Assembly (NCBI GenBank): GCA_025352345.1 | Contig: JANXTP010000306.1 | Coordinates: forward strand, 1 to 14,113 | Direction of reading: 5' to 3' | From: Burkholderiales bacterium | GTDB taxonomy: Bacteria; Pseudomonadota; Gammaproteobacteria; Burkholderiales; Burkholderiaceae_C | DNA: 14,113 nt | Shown: in pieces, positions 6,723 through 14,113 of the stretch | Position numbering within the stretch: the first letter of the stretch is position 1 | Layout: each line of letters starts with the position of its first letter | The notes under the pieces: model-generated | Databases searched by the model: none | The model's input: only the letters and a program-made list of their open reading frames with translations | What the model was told of the DNA's origin: nothing | Made by a program: the position numbers and the translations under genes

Positions 6723-7873
6723 CAAGACACTGCTTCGCTGATGCTTGGTCGGGCGCCTGGAGCGCTCACGGCCCAGTCCTGGGCGACGAATTCCGGCCAC
6801 TCCGCTCGGCTGGGCCGGGTGATGCGCAGGTCCTCGTCGCGCAGGCCCAGCCACGCCATGTGCCGCTTCACATGGCTGCCCAGATAGATCTTCTTCAAGG
6901 TGATGAAATCGACCACCTTGCCCATCAGTTTCCAGTACTGCTTGTTCGCCTTGCCCTCGCGGATCAGGGCGGAAAACTCCGGGGCGTAGGGGTTGTAGCC
7001 GAAGTTCTTCAGGTCCGAGTACATCAGCAACCAATTGATGGGGTAGTTCGAGAACACCGGGCTGGCATTCTTGGTCGACGAGATCAGCCCCAGCTCGACC
7101 ACCTTGCGCATGATCTCGTCCTGGTCGTAGGGCCAAGCGTGGTACGGCGCCAGGTAACGCGGAAACGACGTACCAGGCGCATACCGCGTCGGATTCCAGA
7201 ACCGGCACAAGTCCTGTTCGCTGAACTCGCCCGAAGCTCGCAGTTCGGGCGGAGTCCAATCGACGGCCGAAATCGCCAACCGCGGAAATTCATATTCCAT
7301 GCGTTCGGGCAGCGGCTGTCCGGGGGAATAGCCGGCCAACACCAGCGGGATGCCTTTCTCGGTGGCCACATGCAGTGCATTGCCTTCGAACAGCGGTGCA
7401 TATGCATAGGAAATCGTATGCACCGCGCCGCGCGCTTCCTGGTTCGTCAGCAACCAGCGAAACAACTGGCGATAGAACGCCAGCGGAGGGCGGTACACCA
7501 GATGCTCAATGTCGAGCTTGTCGACGGCACGCCGGATGTTCGCCCACGCCACCTCACCGATATCGATGTCGGTGGTGTGGGCCAGCACACGCAGTCCGTA
7601 CTGGACCTTGAGCTTGTGAATCAGGTAAACACTGTCTTTGCCCCCCGACAACGGCACCAGGCAGTCATAAGCACCTTGACCCCGGCAGGCCTGTAGCGCC
7701 TTTTCGAGGTCGGCCTCGCGCACCAGGCGAGACATTTCCGCAGACTCACGGCCCTGCGGTCTGTAGGTGCGACAGGAAAGGCAAACGCCTTGAACATCCA
7801 GATTCGCGCCCGGAACACCCTCCGGCAGCAGGCAGTTGCGGCAGGAGATCATGGGAGGCGGCGCATCAGACAA
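6722..7873 (-). CDS. PP-loop ATPase, N-acetyl sugar amidotransferase (WbpG/PseA)-like
   Basis: A 383-residue member of the N-type ATP pyrophosphatase group. The P-loop SGGKDS is at 76-81. Two CxxC pairs near the N-terminus (C11/C14 and C31/C34) probably bind zinc. These enzymes adenylate an oxygen atom of the substrate and exchange it for nitrogen or sulfur. The WbpG/PseA branch amidates sugars using ammonia from a HisH/HisF-type partner, but no partner gene is here, so the substrate may differ. The start is uncertain: TTG at 7873 overlaps the synthase gene by 8 bp, while ATG at 7852 begins just before the first CxxC and leaves a 13-bp gap. Neither has a good Shine-Dalgarno site. It lies second in the five-gene operon, between the N-acyl amino acid synthase and the flavoprotein. 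Confidence 0.82.
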   Translation of the reverse strand: MSDAPPPMISCRNCLLPEGVPGANLDVQGVCLSCRTYRPQGRESAEMSRLVREADLEKALQACRGQGAYDCLVPLSGGKDSVYLIHKLKVQYGLRVLAHTTDIDIGEVAWANIRRAVDKLDIEHLVYRPPLAFYRQLFRWLLTNQEARGAVHTISYAYAPLFEGNALHVATEKGIPLVLAGYSPGQPLPERMEYEFPRLAISAVDWTPPELRASGEFSEQDLCRFWNPTRYAPGTSFPRYLAPYHAWPYDQDEIMRKVVELGLISSTKNASPVFSNYPINWLLMYSDLKNFGYNPYAPEFSALIREGKANKQYWKLMGKVVDFITLKKIYLGSHVKRHMAWLGLRDEDLRITRPSRAEWPEFVAQDWAVSAPGARPSISEAVS

Positions 7874-9221
7874 TGGTCATATCGTGAACAGACCACTCCT
7901 CGGAAGCATCTCCCACCTCGCTGGTGCTCGACAGTGCGCCGGGCGAGGTGTGATGCGCCTCCATGCTTTCAATCGTTCTGCGCCATTCATGGTCATCAGG
8001 ATCGTCGATCTGGAACCCGAAGAACGAACCATTGGGGGTGCTGATGCGGCGGACCACGACTGCTTGTGTTGCCACAACAACCCCGGCACCCAATTGCAGC
8101 CGGACCAGTCCACGCGCCTGCTCGGTCAGCGCGCTGTCAGCCCGTGCCAGAAAACCGCCCCGTGACACGTCGATCACTTCCAGCTCCACTGACCGCGCCA
8201 CCGAGACATCGCTGAGTTCCATCAAGGCGGGACACTTGAAGGAATAGCGGCGATGCCTGCGCAAGGGCTCGGCAACCACTGGTGCGTCGGCGACAAACGG
8301 CAGTACCTCGCGATAACCCTCTTCGTGATAAATCGCTTTCAGCAGCCTGCGACGTCGTTCGTCGAGCTGGGGGAAGACCTGGGTGCGTTGATTGAAGAAG
8401 TGATCCAGCAAGGCCGGCGACATCACGGGATCGTTCGTCGTGTAGTAAGTACGCTGCGGGAACTGGATGTTGGGTAACGTGACCTGCGTGAAGTAATGAT
8501 GCAGGTTCTTGTTCGTTCGACGCCCCTCGTAGGCCTCCTTGAACAAGGCCGACGCCGTGCTGAGGTCGAGCGACGCACCAACGGCCGGTGCGCCGTTCGC
8601 AAACTGGTAGTTGTCGACGACTTCGGCCTGCAGCCGCTGGAAGAACAGCAGCGACTCGTACATCTCGATGTGCTTCGGATTGACGGCAATGACGAGATGA
8701 CGGGTATCGAAATACGCCGTGCAGTACTCGTACATGAACTTCATCAGCGGGAACAGGATGGTGCCGCCGGTGTCGCGGAAATCCGCATGCACGGCCAAGG
8801 CGGAGATTTCAGCGATGCGCCCGGGATGCGCTCGCACCGCCGTCAGATCGAACGCGGACTGCATCGGAAAACCGAAAACACCTTCCCGGATGATCGACAG
8901 GGTACCGACGATCTGGTCGTCGAACTTGGCGAACAGCGTGGTGGTGGTGGGCAGCGCGTGGTACGGCGTTACCCGCAGGCCGGACGCATCCGGCTTCATG
9001 AACCCACTGGTCACGTAGGCCTCGTGCAACAACGCGAAGCATCCTTCAAGCTCGTGCTGAGTCGAGGCGATACCCAGTGTCAACCGCGGATCGGGTGCCG
9101 GATCGCAGGAGACCATCCTGCGGTACAGCGCGAATCGGGTTTCGCGGGGCAAGCCGCTCAATGCCGCGCGGGCGAGGCGCGGCATACGTCGTTTGGGGCG
9201 ATCTTGGTCGATAGAAATCAT
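7866..9221 (-). CDS. N-acyl amino acid synthase (FeeM type) with C-terminal PilZ domain
   Basis: A 451-residue protein with two parts. Residues about 50-260 are a GNAT-related N-acyl amino acid synthase domain of the FeeM / PEP-CTERM-associated acyltransferase type: the N-terminal block CFALLHEAYVTSGFMKPD (61-78), the core AEISALAVHADFRDTGG (137-153) and the stretch HLVIAVNPKHIEMYESLLFF (175-194). Such enzymes join a long acyl chain from acyl-ACP to an amino acid, tyrosine in FeeM. Residues about 320-418 are a PilZ domain with both c-di-GMP motifs, RRHRR (321-325) and DVSRGG (351-356). The gene starts at the ATG at 9221 with a weak GGGA upstream, 118 bp after lpdA, and is first of five packed genes. 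I see no clear promoter in that gap. The amino acid used is not readable from the sequence. Confidence 0.87.
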   Translation of the reverse strand: MISIDQDRPKRRMPRLARAALSGLPRETRFALYRRMVSCDPAPDPRLTLGIASTQHELEGCFALLHEAYVTSGFMKPDASGLRVTPYHALPTTTTLFAKFDDQIVGTLSIIREGVFGFPMQSAFDLTAVRAHPGRIAEISALAVHADFRDTGGTILFPLMKFMYEYCTAYFDTRHLVIAVNPKHIEMYESLLFFQRLQAEVVDNYQFANGAPAVGASLDLSTASALFKEAYEGRRTNKNLHHYFTQVTLPNIQFPQRTYYTTNDPVMSPALLDHFFNQRTQVFPQLDERRRRLLKAIYHEEGYREVLPFVADAPVVAEPLRRHRRYSFKCPALMELSDVSVARSVELEVIDVSRGGFLARADSALTEQARGLVRLQLGAGVVVATQAVVVRRISTPNGSFFGFQIDDPDDHEWRRTIESMEAHHTSPGALSSTSEVGDASEEWSVHDMTIV

Positions 9222-9331
9222 GACAAATCCCGCATTAGGGTATCACCAGACGATGGCGCGGTGTTACTCAAGCCGGGGTTGACGGTCACTTATACATTTG
9301 GTTACACGTTGGTGGCTTTGTAATCGGCAAA

Positions 9332-9350
9332 CGCGACGCTTAGCGTCGCG
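9332..9350 (-). terminator. Hairpin spanning the lpdA stop codon, weak terminator candidate
   Basis: CGCGACGC and GCGTCGCG form a perfect 8-bp stem with the lpdA stop codon TAA as its 3-nt loop. On the minus strand only three T residues follow before GCCG, so termination is probably incomplete. It is the only terminator-like structure I see between lpdA and the N-acyl amino acid synthase gene. Confidence 0.45.
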
Positions 9351-11112
9351 CAGGCGGCAGGTCGGTGCAACTGCCGTGCGCCACCTCAGCGGCCATGCCG
9401 ATGCTCTCGCCCAACGTCGGATGCGGGTGGATGGTCTTGCCGATGTCGACCGCATCGGCCCCCATCTCGATGGCCAGCGCCACCTCGCCGATCATGTCGC
9501 CCGCGTGCGTGCCGACAATGCCACCGCCGAGGATGCGGCCGTGGCCATGGGCTTCGGGCGAGTCGTCGAACAGCAGCTTGGTGAAACCTTCGTCGCGGCC
9601 GTTGGCAATGGCTCGACCGGAGGCGGTCCACGGGAACAGGCCCTTCTTGACCTTGATGCCCTGGGCCTTGGCCTCGTCCTCGGTCAGACCGACCCAGGCC
9701 ACTTCGGGGTCGGTGTAGGCCACGCTGGGGATCACACGCGCGTCGAACTGCGCCTTGCTGTCACCGGCCACCACTTCGGCCGCCAAGTGGGCCTCGTGGA
9801 CCGCCTTGTGCGCGAGCATCGGCTGACCGACGATGTCACCGATGGCAAAGATATGCGGCACGTTGGTGCGCATCTGCACGTCGACCGGGATAAATCCGCG
9901 GTCGCCGACGATCACGCCAGCCTTGTCGGCGCCGATCTTCTTGCCGTTGGGCGTGCGCCCCACGGCCTGCAGGACCAGGTCGTAGACGCCTTCGCTCTTC
10001 GTGCCATCCAGGCCCTCGAACTGAACCTTGATGCCGTCAGCCGTGGCCTCGGCACCGACGGTCTTGGTCTTCAGCATCAGCTTGTCGAAGCGGTGCGCAT
10101 TCATCTTCTGCCAGACCTTGACCAGGTCGCGGTCGGCACCCTGCATCAGGCCATCGAGCATCTCAACGACATCCAGGCGAGCGCCCAGAGTGGAATACAC
10201 CGTGCCCATCTCCAGGCCGATGATGCCGCCGCCGATGACCAGCATGCGCTCGGGCTTCTGGCGCAACTCTAGCGCGCCAGTACTGGTAACGATGCGCGGG
10301 TCGTCCTTGGGCAGGAAAGGCAGCTTCACCGCTTCGGAACCCGCGGCGATGATGGCGTTCTTGAACCTGATCGTTTGCACCTTGCCGTCAGCGCCCGTGA
10401 CCTTCAGGTGGTACGGATCGGCGAACTCGCCCACCCCATTCACCACCGTCACCTTGCGCATCTTGGCCATAGCGGCCAGGCCACCAGTGAGCTTGCCGAC
10501 GACCTTGTTCTTGTGCAACAGCAGCTTGCTCAGGTCAACTTCGGGCTTCTGGAAGGTGATGCCCAGGTCGGCGAAGTGGGTCACCTCGTCCATCACCGAC
10601 GCCACGTGCAGCAGCGCCTTGCTCGGGATGCAGCCCACGTTGAGGCACACGCCGCCCAGCGCGGCATAGCGCTCGACCAGCACGGTCTTCAGACCGAGGT
10701 CGGCGCCGCGGAAGGCGGCCGAATACCCGCCGGGGCCGGCGCCCAGCACGAGCAGGTCACACTCGACATCGGCACCGCCGGAGTAACTTGACGCCTGAGG
10801 CGCTGGTGCCGAGGCCGCAGGGGCAGGCGCCGATGCCACGGGCGCTGGAGCGGCCGGCGTAGGCGCTACCGCAGCATCGGCCTCGAGCGACAGGATCACC
10901 GAACCTTCGCCCACCTTGTCGCCGATCTTGACCTTCAGCTCCTTGACGACGCCTGCCGTCGAGGACGGGATTTCCATCGAGGCCTTGTCGCTCTCGACGG
11001 TGATCAGGCTCTGCTCGGCCTTGACCACGTCACCTGGCTTCACCAGCACCTCGATGATCGCCACGCTTTCGAAGTCGCCGATGTCGGGGACTTTCACTTC
11101 AATGATTGCCAT
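9340..11112 (-). CDS. lpdA: Dihydrolipoyl dehydrogenase (E3) with N-terminal lipoyl domain
   Basis: A 590-residue E3 of the pyruvate dehydrogenase complex. It reoxidises dihydrolipoamide on E2 and passes electrons through FAD to NAD+. Residues 2-77 are a lipoyl domain with the lipoylated lysine K43 in ESDKASME. An Ala/Pro-rich flexible linker (about 80-108) follows, then the flavoprotein: FAD loop GAGPGG (124-129), redox disulfide C156/C161 in GGVCLNVGCIPSK, NAD loop GGGIIGLEMG, and the C-terminal dimer-interface active-site motif HPHPTLGE. The extra lipoyl domain is common for the PDH-linked E3 of betaproteobacteria and absent from E. coli Lpd. The ATG at 11112 has AAGGAG 6 nt upstream and follows aceF by 16 bp. 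A hairpin sits over its stop codon. Confidence 0.97.
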   Translation of the reverse strand: MAIIEVKVPDIGDFESVAIIEVLVKPGDVVKAEQSLITVESDKASMEIPSSTAGVVKELKVKIGDKVGEGSVILSLEADAAVAPTPAAPAPVASAPAPAASAPAPQASSYSGGADVECDLLVLGAGPGGYSAAFRGADLGLKTVLVERYAALGGVCLNVGCIPSKALLHVASVMDEVTHFADLGITFQKPEVDLSKLLLHKNKVVGKLTGGLAAMAKMRKVTVVNGVGEFADPYHLKVTGADGKVQTIRFKNAIIAAGSEAVKLPFLPKDDPRIVTSTGALELRQKPERMLVIGGGIIGLEMGTVYSTLGARLDVVEMLDGLMQGADRDLVKVWQKMNAHRFDKLMLKTKTVGAEATADGIKVQFEGLDGTKSEGVYDLVLQAVGRTPNGKKIGADKAGVIVGDRGFIPVDVQMRTNVPHIFAIGDIVGQPMLAHKAVHEAHLAAEVVAGDSKAQFDARVIPSVAYTDPEVAWVGLTEDEAKAQGIKVKKGLFPWTASGRAIANGRDEGFTKLLFDDSPEAHGHGRILGGGIVGTHAGDMIGEVALAIEMGADAVDIGKTIHPHPTLGESIGMAAEVAHGSCTDLPPARR

Positions 11113-11128
11113 GCCGTGCTCCTTGGGT

Positions 11129-12790
11129 TCAGAGCACGATGCGGCGGAAGTCCGCCAACAGCGATGCGAAGTAGAGGTTGAAGCGTGCGGCAGCGGCGCC
11201 GTCGATCACGCGGTGATCCCAACTCAGGCTGAGCGGCAGGATCAGGCGCGGCACGAATTGCTTGCCGTCCCAGCGCGGTTCCGTGCTGCTCTTGCAGACC
11301 CCCATGATCGAGACTTCCGGTGCATTGATGATCGGCGTGAAGTAACGCCCACCAATGCCGCCCAGGCTGCTGATGCTGAAACAGCCGCCAGTCATGTCAG
11401 CCGGGCCGAGCTTGCCATCGCGCGCCTTCTTGGCCAGCTCACCCATCTCGGTGCTGATCTGGAAGATGCCCTTCTGGTCGGCGTCTCTGATCACCGGCAC
11501 GACCAGGCCGTTCGGCGTGTCGGCGGCGAACCCGATGTGGAAGTAGTTCTTCAGCACCAACTGATCGCCGTCCAGCGAGGCATTGAACTGCGGGAACTTC
11601 TTCAGCGCGGCCACCGCGGCCTTGATCATGAAGGCGAGCATCGTGACCTTGACGCCTGACTTCTCGTTCTCCTTGTTGGTGGCCACGCGGAAGGCTTCCA
11701 GCTCGGTGATGTCGGCGTCTTCGTGGTTGGTGACGTGCGGTATCAGCACCCAGTTGCGGTGCAGGTTGGCACCACTGATCTTCTGGATGCGGCTCAGATC
11801 CTTGCGCTCGACCGGGCCGAACTTCGCGAAGTCGACTTTCGGCCAGGCCAGCAGGCCCGGGAAGCTGCCGCCGTCGCCAGCAGGCGCTGCACTCTTCTGC
11901 GCCGCCGTGGCGATGCTGCCGGCCATCACGCCCTTGACGAAGCGTTGCAGGTCATCCTGCGTGATGCGGCCTTTCGGCCCGGCGCCCACCACCTCATGCA
12001 GCGGCACGCCGAGGTCGCGCGCGAAACGGCGCACGGACGGTGACGCATGTGGGAGCGCGCCCTTGGCTGCACTCGGGTCGTGAGCTGGCATGGCGGCAGC
12101 AGGCGCTGGCGCTGCAGCCGAGACAGCGGCGGGCGCAGCCACCGCTGCCACGGCCGGCGCTGATGCCGCGGATGCAACGGGCGCGGAGGCACCGGCCACC
12201 CCTTGCAACAAGGCGATCAACGAACCCTCTTTCACCTTGTCGCCCACCTTCACCCGCAGCTCACTGATCACGCCGGCGTGTGACGACGGGATCTCCATCG
12301 AGGCCTTGTCACTCTCCACCGTGATCAGGCTTTGCTCGACCTTCACGCTGTCGCCTGGCTTGACGAAAACCTCGATCACCGCCACTTCCTTGAAGTCGCC
12401 GATGTCGGGCACAAGCACCTCGACGGGGCCGGTGGCTGCTGCGGGCGCCGCCGCCGGAGCGGCAGCGGGGGCTGGCGCAGGTGACGGTGGCGATGGCGGT
12501 GATGCCGCAGGTGCAGCAGCAGGCGCAGCCACAGCGGCAGGCGCCGCAGCGCCCGTGGCTTCCACCAGCAGCACCAGAACGCCCTGGCTGACCTTGTCGC
12601 CCAGTTTGACCTTCATCTCCTTCACCACGCCGGCATGCGACGAGGGGATTTCCATCGACGCCTTGTCGGATTCCACCGTCAGCAGGGACTGGTCGACAGC
12701 GATGGTGTCGCCCACCTTCACCAGCAATTCGATGATCTCAACGTCCTTGAAGTCGCCGATGTCCGGCACCTTGACTTCTACCGTGGCCAT
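11129..12790 (-). CDS. aceF: Pyruvate dehydrogenase E2, dihydrolipoyl acetyltransferase
   Basis: A 553-residue E2 core protein that moves the acetyl group from E1 to CoA. Order of parts: lipoyl domain 1 (2-77, lipoyl lysine K43), Ala/Pro linker, lipoyl domain 2 (about 122-197, K162), a second long Ala-rich linker, the peripheral-subunit-binding domain (248-286, SPSVRRFARDLGVPLHEVVG), and the catalytic domain (about 315-553) with the active-site motif DHRVIDG (525-531, His526 and Asp530). Two lipoyl domains rather than three as in E. coli is usual in Burkholderiales. The frame extends 17 codons further upstream into aceE, but the ATG at 12790 has GGAGA 6 nt before it and begins the lipoyl domain cleanly. 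The gap to aceE is 19 bp, pointing to one transcript. Confidence 0.97.
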   Translation of the reverse strand: MATVEVKVPDIGDFKDVEIIELLVKVGDTIAVDQSLLTVESDKASMEIPSSHAGVVKEMKVKLGDKVSQGVLVLLVEATGAAAPAAVAAPAAAPAASPPSPPSPAPAPAAAPAAAPAAATGPVEVLVPDIGDFKEVAVIEVFVKPGDSVKVEQSLITVESDKASMEIPSSHAGVISELRVKVGDKVKEGSLIALLQGVAGASAPVASAASAPAVAAVAAPAAVSAAAPAPAAAMPAHDPSAAKGALPHASPSVRRFARDLGVPLHEVVGAGPKGRITQDDLQRFVKGVMAGSIATAAQKSAAPAGDGGSFPGLLAWPKVDFAKFGPVERKDLSRIQKISGANLHRNWVLIPHVTNHEDADITELEAFRVATNKENEKSGVKVTMLAFMIKAAVAALKKFPQFNASLDGDQLVLKNYFHIGFAADTPNGLVVPVIRDADQKGIFQISTEMGELAKKARDGKLGPADMTGGCFSISSLGGIGGRYFTPIINAPEVSIMGVCKSSTEPRWDGKQFVPRLILPLSLSWDHRVIDGAAAARFNLYFASLLADFRRIVL

Positions 12791-12809
12791 GTCTTGTCTC
12801 CGTTTTTTC

Positions 12810-14113
12810 TTATGCGTAAAGGGGATTGATCTTGTCGGCATCGATGCCGTACTTCGCGATGGCTTCGGCCACCTTGGCGGCCGGCACCGCGCCTTCGTCG
12901 CTGAGCGTCTTCAGCGCAGCCACCACGATGTAATGGCGGTTGATCTCGAAGTGCTCGCGCAGCTTGCTGCGGAAGTCGCTGCGGCCGAAGCCGTCGGTGC
13001 CCAGCACCTTGTAGGTCCGGCTGCCTTTTTCACCTTTCGGCATGAACGCCCGGATCTGCTCGGCGTAGTTCTTCATGTAGTCGGTGCTGGCCACCACCGG
13101 GCCGGCGTGCGCGGCCAGCTGCTGGGTGACATACGGCACCTTGGCTTCGGCCGTCGGGTGCAGCAGGTTCCAACGCTCGACGTCCTGGCCTTCACGGGTC
13201 AGTTCGTTGAAGCTCGGGCAGCTCCAGACATTGGCAGACACGCCCCAGTCGGCCTCGAGCAGCTTCTTCGCTTCGATGCTCTCGCGCAGGATCGTGCCGC
13301 TGCCCAGCAGATTGACGCGCAGCTTCTTCTTGGCGGCGCCCTCCTGCAGCAGATACATGCCCTTGATGATCTGCTCTTCGGTGCCTGGCTTCAGACCAGG
13401 CATCGGATAGTTCTCGTTGAGTAGCGTGATGTAGTAGTAGACGTTTTCTTGCCGTTCGACCATGCGCTTCAGGCCGTGGTGCAGGATCACACCGACCTCG
13501 TGCGCGAAGGTGGGGTCGTAGCTGATGCAGTTCGGGATGGTGCCGGCCAGGATGTGGCTGTGGCCGTCTTCGTGCTGCAGGCCTTCTCCATTCAGCGTGG
13601 TGCGGCCGCTGGTGCCACCAAGCAGGAATCCGCGCGCTTGCATGTCGCCAGCCGCCCAGGCCATGTCGCCGATGCGCTGGAAGCCGAACATCGAGTAGTA
13701 GACGTAGAACGGGATCATGATCCGGTTGTTCGTCGAGTAACTCGTCGCGGCGGCGATCCAGCTGCCCATGCCGCCGGCTTCGTTGATGCCCTCCTGCAGG
13801 ATCTGGCCGTTCTCGGCCTCGCGGTAGTACATCACCTGGTCCTTGTCGACCGGCGTGTACTTCTGCCCCGCGGGGTTGTAGATGCCGATCTGCCGGAACA
13901 GGCCTTCCATGCCGAAGGTGCGCGCTTCGTCGACCAGGATCGGCACCACGCGTGGGCCGAGTGCCGCGTCACGCAGCAGCGTGTTCAAAAAGCGCACATA
14001 GGCCTGCGTCGTGCTGATCTCGCGGCCTTCGGCGGTGGGCTCGAGCACCGCCTTGAAGGTGTCCAGCGGCGGCACGGTGAACTGCTCGTCGGCCTTCGCG
14101 CGGCGCTTGGGCA
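12810..14113 (-). CDS. aceE: Pyruvate dehydrogenase E1 component, homodimeric type (C-terminal half)
   Basis: The visible 433 codons correspond to about the C-terminal half of AceE (about 890 residues in E. coli); the 5' part lies beyond the right edge. E1 decarboxylates pyruvate with thiamine diphosphate and loads the acetyl group on E2 lipoyl arms. Family signatures include ISTTQAYVRFLNTLLRDAAL, DEARTFGMEGLFRQIGIY, YYSMFGFQRIGDMAWAAGD, TSGRTTLNGEGLQHEDGHSH, NVYYYITLLNENYPMPGL and GTDGFGRSDFR, and it ends ADKINPLYA like other bacterial AceE proteins. The frame is open to the window edge; the GTG at 14075 is an internal codon, not the start. It is the first gene of the aceE-aceF-lpdA operon in this window. 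Confidence 0.97.
   Translation of the reverse strand, partial: PKRRAKADEQFTVPPLDTFKAVLEPTAEGREISTTQAYVRFLNTLLRDAALGPRVVPILVDEARTFGMEGLFRQIGIYNPAGQKYTPVDKDQVMYYREAENGQILQEGINEAGGMGSWIAAATSYSTNNRIMIPFYVYYSMFGFQRIGDMAWAAGDMQARGFLLGGTSGRTTLNGEGLQHEDGHSHILAGTIPNCISYDPTFAHEVGVILHHGLKRMVERQENVYYYITLLNENYPMPGLKPGTEEQIIKGMYLLQEGAAKKKLRVNLLGSGTILRESIEAKKLLEADWGVSANVWSCPSFNELTREGQDVERWNLLHPTAEAKVPYVTQQLAAHAGPVVASTDYMKNYAEQIRAFMPKGEKGSRTYKVLGTDGFGRSDFRSKLREHFEINRHYIVVAALKTLSDEGAVPAAKVAEAIAKYGIDADKINPLYA

Noticed and set aside
6723..7259. 179-codon N-terminal extension of the flavoprotein reading frame
   Set aside because: It lies inside the amidotransferase gene in another frame, has no family resemblance, and the VAO-family protein begins properly at the ATG at 6722.
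12090..13424. 444-codon open frame on the + strand
   Set aside because: It is antisense to aceF and aceE, which are certain. Its Ala/Gly/Thr-rich translation reflects the complement of the Ala/Pro linkers.

Overview
The window looks like chromosomal DNA of a high-GC betaproteobacterium, most likely Burkholderiales. The pyruvate dehydrogenase operon has the layout usual there (aceE, an aceF with two lipoyl domains, an lpdA with its own N-terminal lipoyl domain), and a PEP-CTERM protein with a sigma-54 promoter lies nearby. The genus cannot be fixed from this sequence. Every gene I can support lies on the minus strand, so transcription runs from high to low coordinates.

Layout from right to left. 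14113-9340: the pyruvate dehydrogenase complex, aceE (5' end outside the window), aceF and lpdA, with gaps of 16-20 bp. 9221-2149: five tightly packed genes with overlaps of 8, 1 and 4 bp and one 12-bp gap. They encode a FeeM-type N-acyl amino acid synthase fused to a PilZ domain, a PP-loop amidotransferase-like ATPase, a vanillyl-alcohol-oxidase-family flavoprotein, an NAD(P)-dependent thioester-reductase-like protein and a long-chain acyl-CoA synthetase-like ligase. 2148-1774: an intergenic region with a near-perfect sigma-54 promoter and an upstream dyad. 1773-886: a PEP-CTERM protein, followed by an intrinsic terminator at 791-815. 735-1: one end of an IS66-family element with tnpA and a tnpB cut by the window edge.

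The five-gene cluster is the most interesting part. Long-chain N-acyl amino acid synthases have been reported linked to PEP-CTERM/exosortase loci in Gram-negative bacteria, and here one sits a few kilobases from a PEP-CTERM gene. The synthase carries both PilZ c-di-GMP-binding motifs, so its output may be tied to the biofilm second messenger. The downstream enzymes are of the kinds expected to tailor an N-acyl aromatic amino acid: a para-phenol oxidase, and an activating ligase paired with a thioester reductase. The product and the order of steps are inference. No acyl carrier protein, exosortase, PrsK/PrsR regulator or glutaminase partner is present in the window.
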